From Crocosphaera sp038442745 (lineage in GTDB: Bacteria; Cyanobacteriota; Cyanobacteriia; Cyanobacteriales; Microcystaceae), in assembly GCF_038442745.1 (NCBI RefSeq), contig NZ_JARVCN010000085.1, positions 1 through 11,068 on the forward strand: a stretch of DNA of 11,068 nucleotides, given 5' to 3'. Shown here one piece after another: positions 1 through 7,112 of the stretch. Every line of letters starts with the position of its first letter. Positions within the stretch are counted from its first letter, which is position 1. Made by a program: the position numbers and the translations under genes. The notes beneath the pieces are model-generated. The model did not search any database and had not been told where the DNA came from. It saw nothing but the letters and a program-made list of their open reading frames with translations.

Positions 1-79
1 GGGCTATATCCCTTATTAAATCTAGCTTATAGCTTTTTGTGTCCCCACGCCAGGCTTTATTATTGTAGTAATTTTTTGT

Positions 80-349
80 ATGATTTCTCTAGGTTTACGC
101 TCATCTTCACTAAAAAATGATTTACAAATTCTTCAAAAACATCATAATTTTTATCAAAAGATTTATTCATTAGCGATCAATGCTGAATCTGGAAGTAGTT
201 TAGTTTTTCCACCTGAGCCACAAACAAAGATTTTAAAACCGAATCACTCTTTTTGGAGTGCTTTAGGTGAGAATAGGGATAGTTATGCTAATAAATCTTT
301 CTCCAAATATTTTAATTTAGAATCTGTATCCACATCAAAAAAACAATAA
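80..349 (+). CDS. Short hypothetical ORF, possibly the tail of a broken membrane-protein gene
   Basis: I do not recognise this 89-residue product. The frame is open from about position 26. The residues encoded just before the ATG are strongly hydrophobic (Gly-Phe-Ile-Ile-Val-Val-Ile-Phe), running into Met-Ile-Ser-Leu-Gly-Leu, which looks like the end of a transmembrane helix followed by a polar tail rich in Ser, Asn and Lys. No Shine-Dalgarno sequence precedes the ATG at 80. A different frame is open from position 1 to about 120, and this frame carries two stops at 17-25. A frameshifted or degraded upstream gene, or a C-terminal remnant, therefore explains it at least as well as an intact small gene. 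It converges on the methyltransferase gene at 563. Low confidence as an expressed protein. Confidence 0.3.
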   Translation: MISLGLRSSSLKNDLQILQKHHNFYQKIYSLAINAESGSSLVFPPEPQTKILKPNHSFWSALGENRDSYANKSFSKYFNLESVSTSKKQ

Positions 350-562
350 ATCTAAGTTCTATCAAGGTTAGTATGGTAAAAATAGATTTTGGGTTTTCAT
401 AATTTGATCGATGCAATAAATCAGCTTCAACTATTTTTTCTCTGCACAAATTGTTTGATTTATTGTTTCTTAAACTCGGAGAGTGACAGAAGAGGGATAT
501 CTTGAAAAAGTTAAAAAAGATTCAAACCTGAACTCCGAACTCCTAACACCGAACCCAAGTTT
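350..562. other. Convergent intergenic region with inverted repeat and heptamer repeats
   Basis: This AT-rich stretch lies between two converging genes. It holds a perfect 10-bp inverted repeat, CAATAAATCA (414-423) and TGATTTATTG (456-465), with a 32-base spacer, and the 7-base phased run at 524-556. I see no open frame with a ribosome binding site and no tRNA-like fold. Confidence 0.5.
524..556. repeat. Degenerate heptamer repeat (AACTCCG-like units)
   Basis: Read in steps of seven the sequence is AAACCTG, AACTCCG, AACTCCT, AACACCG, AACCC. That is four and a half units sharing the frame AAC-N-CC-N. It sits seven bases beyond the methyltransferase stop codon. Short tandemly repeated heptamers are a known feature of cyanobacterial intergenic DNA; the assignment here rests only on visible phasing. 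Confidence 0.6.
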
Positions 563-1540
563 TTAGTGTTTCTCTTGAATGCTTAATAGCTCTTCTGTTA
601 ATAATGGATTAGATAAAGCTTGATGGGATGCGATAAAAATGGAACGAGCTAAATCCCATTGATCTCTTTGAGTATTCTGACTGTCCCATTTTATAGGAAA
701 CTGCTCATGATTTGGTTGTGTTAGAGGTAAATAGACATATTGAAAATGTTGTTTAAGTTGCTCATAAATCCAAATTCTTGTGGGGCGGCATCCAGTACCA
801 GAAGAACTTTGAGTGGGATTAATTGTGGGTTCTTCGCAAAAATTAACAGCGGCTTTTTCTCCAAAAGAAACACAAGTTTCTAATAACAACATTTTTGGAG
901 TTCTTTTTGCCATAAAAGCAATAGCTTCTGCCGGTTTTTTGAGATGGTATAATAGTCCATAGCAATAGACAATATCAAATAGTTCTTGAAATTCTGGTTT
1001 AGGGTAATCTAAATCCAACTGTTCTACTCTAATTTTAGGATAGCGACTACGAATAACGTCTAAATTTTCTGGTCTAGATTCAGTGCTAACTATCTGACAT
1101 CCACGATCAGTAAAAAAACTGGTGTGATCACCAATACCTGCTCCTACCTCCAAAACAGTAGAATCCGCTATGGGGAGATTTAGACTGGCTAAATGTTCTA
1201 AACGACGTTGATTAATTCTTTGGTAAAAGTCAGCTTGAAAAAAAGGAATTGGACTTGCTTCTTTTGTTTCTTGTTGATCGGTTTCAGTGGTTTTATTCGG
1301 TAAGGTATGAGAAGAAAGACTTGTCTTTTCTAAGTTTTCTTGTAGTAAAGATTTTACTTCCTCTAATACTCTAGAGTGTTTATTAAGAATAATTGTTTGA
1401 GTTCTTTGATCTGCAGATATTTCTGGTAACAATTTAATGGTTTCTTCAGTTCGTAATTGATTTAGCAGTATTTTGTCAATTTTTGCTATGATAAGATTTT
1501 TTATTTTTTTCAATCTTGTGATAAAAGATAACATACTCAA
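563..1540 (-). CDS. Class I SAM-dependent methyltransferase
   Basis: Predicted soluble methyltransferase of 323-325 residues. A basic, Lys/Leu/Glu-rich N-terminal segment (about 1-75, likely helical or coiled coil) and a polar Thr/Ser/Gln linker (75-98) precede a Rossmann-fold domain. Motif I, Val-Leu-Glu-Val-Gly-Ala-Gly-Ile-Gly, is at 129-137. The acidic residue expected to bind the SAM ribose is Glu154, and a post-motif segment containing Phe-Asp-Ile-Val-Tyr and Gly-Leu-Leu-Tyr-His-Leu spans about 188-200. The C-terminal part, with Asn-His-Glu-Gln-Phe-Pro near 280 and Ser-Ile-Phe-Ile-Ala-Ser near 300-305, resembles methyltransferases found in glycan and natural-product clusters, but the substrate cannot be deduced. 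The longest frame starts at TTG (1540); ATG two codons later (1534) is equally likely. A hairpin separates it from the upstream membrane-protein gene, so it is probably transcribed alone. Confidence 0.85.
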   Translation of the reverse strand: MSMLSFITRLKKIKNLIIAKIDKILLNQLRTEETIKLLPEISADQRTQTIILNKHSRVLEEVKSLLQENLEKTSLSSHTLPNKTTETDQQETKEASPIPFFQADFYQRINQRRLEHLASLNLPIADSTVLEVGAGIGDHTSFFTDRGCQIVSTESRPENLDVIRSRYPKIRVEQLDLDYPKPEFQELFDIVYCYGLLYHLKKPAEAIAFMAKRTPKMLLLETCVSFGEKAAVNFCEEPTINPTQSSSGTGCRPTRIWIYEQLKQHFQYVYLPLTQPNHEQFPIKWDSQNTQRDQWDLARSIFIASHQALSNPLLTEELLSIQEKH

Positions 1541-1576
1541 TTACTCTGTTTCTGAATTTTAACCTGGGAAACACTG

Positions 1577-1606
1577 CCCCAACTATACTAAAAATTATAG
1601 TCGGGG
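1577..1606 (-). terminator. Stem-loop between the MscS-like gene and the methyltransferase
   Basis: Arms at 1577-1587 (CCCCAACTATA) and 1596-1606 (TATAGTCGGGG) pair over 11 positions with one mismatch, around an 8-base loop. The hairpin begins 30 bases past the MscS-like stop codon on the minus strand. There is no long T tract on either side, so it may be a weak terminator or an RNA 3' stabilising structure. Confidence 0.45.
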
Positions 1607-1635
1607 TAATTTGTCATTTTGTTGCGAAGCAAGTC

Positions 1636-3195
1636 CTAATCTTCTTTTTTGATATTACTTAACCATTCCCGCAGTTGTTCCGCTGCAACTTCTCTCCCTC
1701 CTAAACCGAAGGACAAAGCAATGGCGGCGGCAATACCTCCTACCAATAAACCAAAAGCTAAATTAACGATATTTGGAGCAATTCCCATCTGTTGTAAAGC
1801 CATTGCCACTACAAAGATAAGAATAGAAATACGAGCAGTATGACCCAAAAATTTAGCTTGACGAGTACCAGAACTGGTAATTAAATTAAAGCAAAGATTA
1901 GCCAAATACAGTCCCAACGCCAAAACAGCTAAACCCACTAGAACTTGACCAGCGATCGCTAATAAAGTTCCCACCACTGTTCTCAGGGCTTCGATTTCGA
2001 GAATGTCTACCGCAGTCAAAGAAGCAATCAACATTGCCGCGACTAGAACAACAATCCCTGCAATTTCTGAGGGAGTTTTACTTTGAGTGGGGGTAGAAGT
2101 TTCTTCGCTGGTGGTTTCTGTAGTTTGGGGGGTTTGAACAATACCCAACCATTGGAAAATGTTATTGAAGCCGACACTATTTAAGACATTGCTCACCATG
2201 TCTGAGAGATATTGTCCCCCAACATAAGCCAATCCTAAAACAATAGTAGATGCAAATAATTTTGGCAGAAGAGTTAGGACTTGATTAAGCATTTCCGTAG
2301 CTGGTTGGGAAATAGCTTGGATTTGCAACGCGTCCAAAGCAGTTATGGCGACGGGGATTAAGATTAAAACGTTGACAACCGTACCAATAATACTGGATAA
2401 GGAGTTGCCATTAGCATCACCCGATAAGCCAAACTTTTCCCCCAACTGATTGATAGGGGTTGTAGCCAATAAACTGCTAACTACCCGTTGAATAATTTTA
2501 GCCACAACCCAACCCACAGCAGCGATAATCACCGCTCCAAGGATGTTAGGAATGATCGCTAAAATTTCGTCTAGAAGTCCTTGTACTGGAACTAAGGTTC
2601 CCTCGAGATTGAGGGTACTGAGGATTGAGGGTAAAAACAGTAAGAAAATAAACCAGTAAACAGCGTTACCGATAGTTTGAGCTACCGAGAGTTCTTCACT
2701 CCCTTCTCCTAAACGTTGTTCGAGATTAAAACTCCCCAAAACTCGGGTGATGATCATCTTCGACAAGGTAGCTAATAACCAAGCAATAGCGGAGAGAACC
2801 CCTGCTCCCAACAGTTTGGGTAAGAAACTGGTAATTTCTCCTAAAAGGGAATTGAGAGGTTGATAAACCGCCTCCAGTTGCAAGGTGTTTAAAAAAGCAA
2901 CTACAGCAAAGAGAATAATCAGCCAATAGGCAAAATTCGATATCCATTCTTCGATAGGAATGGAACTACCCGATGAATCATCTCCTGCAATCCAAGCAGC
3001 GATTTGATTATCGATTTCTGTACTGTTGAGAAGTTTTTTAACGCCACCCTTGATAATGGAGGCAATAATCCAACCAACCAAGAGGATGAGTAGACCTTGT
3101 ATCAAGGTCCAGCCATCGGTAAAAAGTCGATTCAATAAAGCAGGATCAACAATTGGGGTTTCTTGTACAAGAAACCAGCGGGTCAACATAGTCAT
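1636..3195 (-). CDS. MscS-related membrane protein with repeated conserved TM helices (CmpX-like)
   Basis: A 519-residue integral membrane protein with about ten or eleven hydrophobic segments, for example near 31-48, 86-103, 128-148, 176-193, 216-235, 268-285, 311-328, 379-397, 408-436, 453-469 and 477-498. The protein is built from roughly five copies of a unit of about 90 residues. Each unit has a Leu-Pro-Lys-Leu or Ile-Pro-Asn-Ile entry, a glycine-rich helix, an Ile-Gly-x-x-Val helix and an Ala-Leu-x-x-Leu exit. A Thr/Ser/Glu/Gln linker at 354-376 interrupts the fourth unit. The last helix (Phe-Gly-Leu-Leu-Val-Gly-Gly-Ile-Ala-Ala-Ala with a following Gly-Leu-Gly-Gly-Arg-Glu) resembles the pore-lining helix of MscS channels, but the chain stops there, without the MscS beta domain and cytoplasmic vestibule. 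Likely role is inner-membrane mechanosensitive or osmotic response (family-based inference). The ATG at 3195 has AAAGG seven bases upstream. Confidence 0.85.
   Translation of the reverse strand: MTMLTRWFLVQETPIVDPALLNRLFTDGWTLIQGLLILLVGWIIASIIKGGVKKLLNSTEIDNQIAAWIAGDDSSGSSIPIEEWISNFAYWLIILFAVVAFLNTLQLEAVYQPLNSLLGEITSFLPKLLGAGVLSAIAWLLATLSKMIITRVLGSFNLEQRLGEGSEELSVAQTIGNAVYWFIFLLFLPSILSTLNLEGTLVPVQGLLDEILAIIPNILGAVIIAAVGWVVAKIIQRVVSSLLATTPINQLGEKFGLSGDANGNSLSSIIGTVVNVLILIPVAITALDALQIQAISQPATEMLNQVLTLLPKLFASTIVLGLAYVGGQYLSDMVSNVLNSVGFNNIFQWLGIVQTPQTTETTSEETSTPTQSKTPSEIAGIVVLVAAMLIASLTAVDILEIEALRTVVGTLLAIAGQVLVGLAVLALGLYLANLCFNLITSSGTRQAKFLGHTARISILIFVVAMALQQMGIAPNIVNLAFGLLVGGIAAAIALSFGLGGREVAAEQLREWLSNIKKED
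1952..1959. repeat. HIP1 octamer GCGATCGC
   Basis: Exact HIP1 palindrome, inside the MscS-like gene. HIP1 is strongly over-represented in many cyanobacterial genomes. Confidence 0.9.
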
Positions 3196-3202
3196 GGTTT
3201 AA

Positions 3203-3207
3203 CCTTT
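3203..3207 (-). promoter_or_regulatory. Ribosome binding site of the MscS-like gene
   Basis: AAAGG on the minus strand, seven bases before the ATG at 3195. It supports that start over the second ATG two codons further in. Confidence 0.5.
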
Positions 3208-3325
3208 GAAACATTAAGCGGTATATTTTCGGTTTTAATATAACGAAATACCAACCTAATGTTCAAAATTGGTCAACTTAACCGAGACTATCTCTAACCG
3301 TCGAGCATAATCTAGTTGCTCTGCC

Positions 3326-4027
3326 CTAAGAGGGAGTTCCCGTCAAACTGGGAAGGGGTTGATGGGTTAAACAGTTCCAGTAGCCAGCGAATAAATTGGG
3401 ATGGGGATAGGCTAAAGAAGCGATAGCAGGAGCCGCTGGAAAGGGCCATAGGCGATCAAAAACAATGTTTTGACCTTTGAGACTAAACTGTAACAAGTAC
3501 AGGGATGTGGGAGCATCCAGGGACTCTAGTAACCCCTGGGCTAGATCGTGTAAGGAACGGCGTAAGGACTTTTTCAAGGTAATGGGTTGTTCGTAAGAAT
3601 TAGGAAATGCGCCTTCTCCAATAATCTCCCCATAAATTAATTCTGTGGAAGTAACGGCAATGGGTAGCCACAAATCTCCCAAGGAGGTATCACCGATACT
3701 GGTTTTGTAGCCTAACATTTCATCAACCCACTGTCTTCTTCTTTTGACATCTTTGCAGTCTTGGTAAATTTTTTGTCCAGGAAAGGATAGACTGGGAGGA
3801 ACTTCTATAGTTAGGGGACAATAGACGATACGGGAATCGGATTGGGGAACCTGAGCATTTTTTGACCATAGTGTGGCTGCTGCCATTACTTCAACCTGAG
3901 TTGAGGAATCATCAGCATGAATGGCTTTTTCTAGTGCCATAACCATTTTTTCGGTTGCAGGAGAAGCTAAATAAATGGTACCTTCAGCTTTTACCTGAGC
4001 ATTGACGATAATTAAAGCTTTACGCAT
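3326..4027 (-). CDS. Conserved-looking protein of unknown function downstream of sasA
   Basis: I do not recognise this 233-residue family. The protein appears soluble: no signal peptide, and no hydrophobic stretch long enough to span a membrane. The N-terminus (Met-Arg-Lys-Ala-Leu-Ile-Ile-Val-Asn) and alternating hydrophobic segments, including Thr-Ser-Leu-Tyr-Leu-Leu-Gln-Phe and Ile-Val-Phe-Asp-Arg-Leu-Trp-Pro-Phe in the C-terminal third, suggest a mixed alpha/beta fold. A basic patch Asp-Val-Lys-Arg-Arg-Arg-Gln-Trp lies near 93-100. The C-terminal 30 residues are Pro-rich. It follows sasA on the same strand after a 91-base gap, and the MscS-like gene follows it after 130 bases, so co-transcription with sasA is possible but unproven. 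The ATG at 4027 lacks a clear Shine-Dalgarno sequence, common in cyanobacteria. The reading frame is very likely real; the function is unknown. Confidence 0.75.
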   Translation of the reverse strand: MRKALIIVNAQVKAEGTIYLASPATEKMVMALEKAIHADDSSTQVEVMAAATLWSKNAQVPQSDSRIVYCPLTIEVPPSLSFPGQKIYQDCKDVKRRRQWVDEMLGYKTSIGDTSLGDLWLPIAVTSTELIYGEIIGEGAFPNSYEQPITLKKSLRRSLHDLAQGLLESLDAPTSLYLLQFSLKGQNIVFDRLWPFPAAPAIASLAYPHPNLFAGYWNCLTHQPLPSLTGTPS

Positions 4028-4118
4028 ATCGGTTGTATGGTTGATCGAATCTTGTCTTTTCTAGTCGGTGGAGTAAATCTAAATAGACCCCTACTACAGA
4101 GATTACCCATGTTTACCC

Positions 4119-5264
4119 TTAACGATAAACAGGTAACGTGAAATGGAAGCAACTACCTTGTCCTGGTACACTGTCGACCCAAATTTGGCCGTAGTGGACA
4201 CGAATAATTTTACGACATAAAGATAACCCTAATCCATAGCCTTCTTTTTCTTGATCCCGTTGCAAACGGAAGTGGCCTTCAAAAATTCGTTCCTGTTTTT
4301 CCTCGGGAATACCTGGCCCTGTGTCAGAAATACTTACTTGTACTTTTTGACTAGTTCGGTGGAGAATTGACAGGGTAATTTGTCCTCCCCCTGGTGTATA
4401 TTTAATCCCATTGTCGATCAAGTTGACAATCACCTGACGGATTAATTCTTCGTCTGCATAAACTGGAGGCACGTCTTGAGGGATGTCCTCGACTAATGTT
4501 AAAGATTTTTCTTTTAATGATTCTTTATATTGCGCTAGGATTTCTTTGGAGAGTCTGGGTAAAAATACTTCTGTCTGTTGAACGTGCAACTGAGCATTCA
4601 TACTTTTAGAAGCTTGTAAAATGTCTGTGATCAGACGATTCATTACCCGAAATTGGTTACGGGTTTGATTGAATAGTTGGGTTGTGAGTTTTTGTCTTTT
4701 TTCGCTGTCGTCTTGATCCTGTGCTAGTTCTAAGGTTTCTACTGCAATAGAAGCCGCAGTTAGGGGACTGCGTAAGTCGTGGGCTAACATGGCTAATACT
4801 TGATCTTTGAACTTGAGTTGCTCTTGCAAGTTTTCTTTATCTTTTTTCAGACGGAATATCTCATCGGAAAGCCGCATAAGTTCGGCTGAATATCCCATAT
4901 GAGTGGATTGTTCGGGGGATTTCTCTTGATTATGATTTTCTTCTAGGGATGAAATCCATTTTGGCCACCATTTTTGCAACTGGTTGACTAGATTACTACC
5001 TGCTAGGGTTTGTCGGGGTTCTGGGATCACTTTAACCAAGGCCGGGGTAGCAACCAAGCGAAAATGCTCCACTAGGTGGGGTTGCTCGTGAATCTCAATG
5101 ATTTCTAACTGACAAGTACAATTTTGGCTGACTGTTTTGATGTAATCTCGGATGGGTTGGATATACTCATGAGAGCTGGGACGCTCATCCACAAACAACA
5201 GTAATTGAATAGATGCAGCCTGATCGCTTTCAGAGGTTGTTTGATGTTTGGGTGGTTCTAGCAC
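4119..5264 (-). CDS. sasA: Adaptive-response sensory kinase SasA (circadian clock output)
   Basis: A 381-residue cytoplasmic histidine kinase. Residues about 18-105 form a KaiB-like thioredoxin-fold domain (beginning Ile-Gln-Leu-Leu-Leu-Phe-Val-Asp, with a Ala-Thr-Pro-Ala-Leu segment at 72-76). This domain binds KaiC in known SasA proteins. A coiled-coil linker (about 125-155) leads to the HisKA domain with phospho-acceptor His162 in Ala-His-Asp-Leu-Arg-Ser-Pro-Leu. The HATPase_c domain follows: N box Asn-Leu-Ile-Asp-Asn-Gly (281-286), G1 box Asp-Thr-Gly-Pro-Gly (314-318), F-box region Ile-Phe-Glu near 327, and G2 box Gly-Tyr-Gly-Leu-Gly-Leu (342-347). All catalytic motifs are intact. In the clock pathway KaiC stimulates SasA autophosphorylation and SasA phosphorylates RpaA. 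The start is GTG at 5264, with no strong ribosome binding site; no other start lies before the KaiB-like domain. No kai genes or rpaA lie in the window. Confidence 0.96.
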   Translation of the reverse strand: MLEPPKHQTTSESDQAASIQLLLFVDERPSSHEYIQPIRDYIKTVSQNCTCQLEIIEIHEQPHLVEHFRLVATPALVKVIPEPRQTLAGSNLVNQLQKWWPKWISSLEENHNQEKSPEQSTHMGYSAELMRLSDEIFRLKKDKENLQEQLKFKDQVLAMLAHDLRSPLTAASIAVETLELAQDQDDSEKRQKLTTQLFNQTRNQFRVMNRLITDILQASKSMNAQLHVQQTEVFLPRLSKEILAQYKESLKEKSLTLVEDIPQDVPPVYADEELIRQVIVNLIDNGIKYTPGGGQITLSILHRTSQKVQVSISDTGPGIPEEKQERIFEGHFRLQRDQEKEGYGLGLSLCRKIIRVHYGQIWVDSVPGQGSCFHFTLPVYR

Positions 5265-5422
5265 TGCAACTTAACACTCTACACTGACGGAAAAGGAAGG
5301 TTTTTTGAACAAGGGATTTTCTCTATCTATTTTATTCTAAATTCTTAAGATAGTATAAAATCAACTACACTTAATATTAAAGCTTAATGGTAAAAACTTC
5401 ACTGTAATGGTTGAAAACGATT
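5265..5422. promoter_or_regulatory. Divergent promoter region between sasA and the branching enzyme
   Basis: This AT-rich gap must hold the promoters of two diverging genes. On the plus strand TATAAAAT at 5354-5361 is a good -10 candidate, about 60 bases before the ATG, but no convincing -35 hexamer lies 16-18 bases upstream. On the minus strand several TA-rich hexamers exist and none stands out. Confidence 0.45.
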
Positions 5423-7048
5423 ATGGCTCTTGGCTATGTTGCTCTTGTCCTTCATGCTCATCTCCCTTTTGTAAGGCATCCGGAACGGGATTATGTTTTG
5501 GAGGAGGAGTGGCTTTATGAAGCCATTACAGAAACCTACATTCCCCTGCTGCGGATTTTTGAAGGTCTACAACGGGATGGCATCGATTTCAAAATGACCA
5601 TCAGTCTGACACCTCCTCTGGTGTCTATGCTACAAGATTCCCTCTTGCAAGAACGCTACAATGACCATCTCGCTAAGTTACAAGAACTGGTCATCAGAGA
5701 AATTGAAAATAATCAACACAACGGTCATATCCGCTATTTAGCGGAATTCTATCACCAAGAATTTACTCAAATTCGTACCACTTGGGAACAGTATCAGGGG
5801 GATTTAATTAGTGGTTTTAAACAATTTTTAGAAAGCAATAACCTGGAAATTATGACTTCTGGGGCAACTCACGGCTATCTACCGTTGATGAATATGTATC
5901 CTCAAGCGGTATGGGCGCAAATTAAGGTGGCCTGTGATCATTATCATGAGGCGTTTGGTCGCCCCCCGAAGGGTATCTGGCTACCAGAATGCGCCTATTA
6001 TGAGGGGTTAGAAACTATGTTGGCCAAAGCCGGGTTACGTTACTTTATCATCGATGGTCATGGTATTTTGTACGGTCATCCTCGCCCCCGTTACGGTACT
6101 TATGCTCCTGTGTTCACGGAAGCAGGGGTAGCGGCTTTTGGGCGGGATCACGAGTCTTCTAGTCAGGTTTGGTCTTCTAAAATGGGCTACCCTGGTGATC
6201 CAGAATATCGGGAATTTTACAAAGATTTGGGTTGGGAAGCAGACTACGACTACATCAAGCCATATATCATGCCCAATGGTCAACGGAAAAATACGGGGAT
6301 TAAATACCACAAAATTACTAATACTCAGGGCAATATGGACGATAAAGCCCTTTATGATCCTTACTGGGCGCGAGAAAAGGCGGCCGAACACGCCGGAAAT
6401 TTTATGTATAATCGTGAGCAACAAATTGCCCATTTAGCCAATATGATGCAACGTTCTCCGGTTGTGGTTGCCCCTTATGATGCTGAATTATTTGGTCATT
6501 GGTGGTACGAAGGTCCCTGGTTCCTCGATTATTTATTCCGCAAAACTTGGTACGACCAAAATACCTTTGATATGGTTCATTTGGCCGATTATCTACGCCA
6601 TAATCCCACTCAACAGTTGTGTCGTCTCGCTCAGTCCAGTTGGGGTTATAAGGGGTTTCATGAGTTTTGGCTTAATGATTCTAATACCTGGATTTATCCC
6701 CACCTCCACGAAGCCACAGAGCGGATGATAGAATTGGGGAACGTTGAACCGGCTGATAAACTAGAAGAAAGGGCTTTAAATCAGGCGGCTAGAGAGTTGT
6801 TATTGGCTCAATCTTCTGACTGGGCTTTTATTATGCGAACTGGAACGATGGTTTCTTACGCTGTTGAACGCACAAAAACACATCTCCTCCGCTTTAATCA
6901 AATTTATGATGATTTTCAACTAGGAACGGTTAACAGTACCTTACTGGAGAGCATTGAGGCGGTTGATAATATTTTTCCTAATATCGACTACCGAGTTTAC
7001 CGCTCTTCCAAGGAAAAGAAATGGGAAGCATTTAAAGCAAAAAAATGA
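5423..7048 (+). CDS. GH57 family 1,4-alpha-glucan branching enzyme
   Basis: A 541-residue enzyme (from ATG 5423) of the GH57 branching-enzyme type known from Thermus and Thermococcus. It would transfer alpha-1,4 glucan segments into alpha-1,6 branches, in glycogen synthesis in the cytoplasm. The N-terminal motif His-Ala-His-Leu-Pro-Phe opens the (beta/alpha)7 catalytic barrel. Trp-Leu-Pro-Glu-Cys-Ala-Tyr supplies the nucleophile, Glu189. Tyr-Asp-Ala-Glu-Leu-Phe-Gly-His-Trp-Trp supplies the acid/base, Asp353. The conserved Trp-Gly-Tyr-Lys-Gly-Phe stretch (about 410) and a helical C-terminal domain follow. Length fits the family. TTG at 5411 would add four residues, but the ATG matches the usual Met-Ala-x-Gly-Tyr-Val-Ala beginning. 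It lies head-to-head with sasA. Cyanobacteria usually also carry a GH13 branching enzyme (glgB), so this may be a second activity; a plain alpha-amylase assignment is less likely. Confidence 0.9.
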   Translation: MALGYVALVLHAHLPFVRHPERDYVLEEEWLYEAITETYIPLLRIFEGLQRDGIDFKMTISLTPPLVSMLQDSLLQERYNDHLAKLQELVIREIENNQHNGHIRYLAEFYHQEFTQIRTTWEQYQGDLISGFKQFLESNNLEIMTSGATHGYLPLMNMYPQAVWAQIKVACDHYHEAFGRPPKGIWLPECAYYEGLETMLAKAGLRYFIIDGHGILYGHPRPRYGTYAPVFTEAGVAAFGRDHESSSQVWSSKMGYPGDPEYREFYKDLGWEADYDYIKPYIMPNGQRKNTGIKYHKITNTQGNMDDKALYDPYWAREKAAEHAGNFMYNREQQIAHLANMMQRSPVVVAPYDAELFGHWWYEGPWFLDYLFRKTWYDQNTFDMVHLADYLRHNPTQQLCRLAQSSWGYKGFHEFWLNDSNTWIYPHLHEATERMIELGNVEPADKLEERALNQAARELLLAQSSDWAFIMRTGTMVSYAVERTKTHLLRFNQIYDDFQLGTVNSTLLESIEAVDNIFPNIDYRVYRSSKEKKWEAFKAKK

Positions 7049-7096
7049 AGAATGAAAAGAATTATCTCTTCTACATTCTGCATTCTTCATTTTTTT
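7039..7096. terminator. Bidirectional hairpin terminator between converging genes
   Basis: Arms 7039-7054 and 7081-7096 are a perfect 16-bp inverted repeat (AAAAAAATGAAGAATG and its complement) with a 26-base loop. The outer seven pairs are A:T, so each strand ends its stem in a run of T. The left arm overlaps the TGA stop of the branching enzyme (7046-7048), and the right arm ends 16 bases from the psrp3 stop. The stem is GC-poor, so efficiency is uncertain. Confidence 0.7.
7074..7094. repeat. Heptamer run CATTCTG-CATTCTT-CATTTTT
   Basis: Three consecutive 7-base units of the form CATTNTN lie within the right arm and loop of the terminator. It is the second of three heptamer-phased runs in the window. 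Confidence 0.5.
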
Positions 7097-7112
7097 CATT
7101 CCAGAATAATCT

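Noticed and set aside
524..556. Possible CRISPR-like repeat array
   Set aside because: Units are only seven bases long, degenerate and contiguous, with no unique spacers and no cas genes nearby.
4111..4130. GTTTA...TAAAC inverted repeat at the sasA stop as a terminator
   Set aside because: Only five weak pairs with a 10-base loop and no T tract; too weak to claim.
6035..6433. A 132-codon open frame on the minus strand inside the branching enzyme
   Set aside because: It lies wholly antisense to a strongly conserved GH57 coding region, has no domain signature, and is explained by the codon bias of the true gene.
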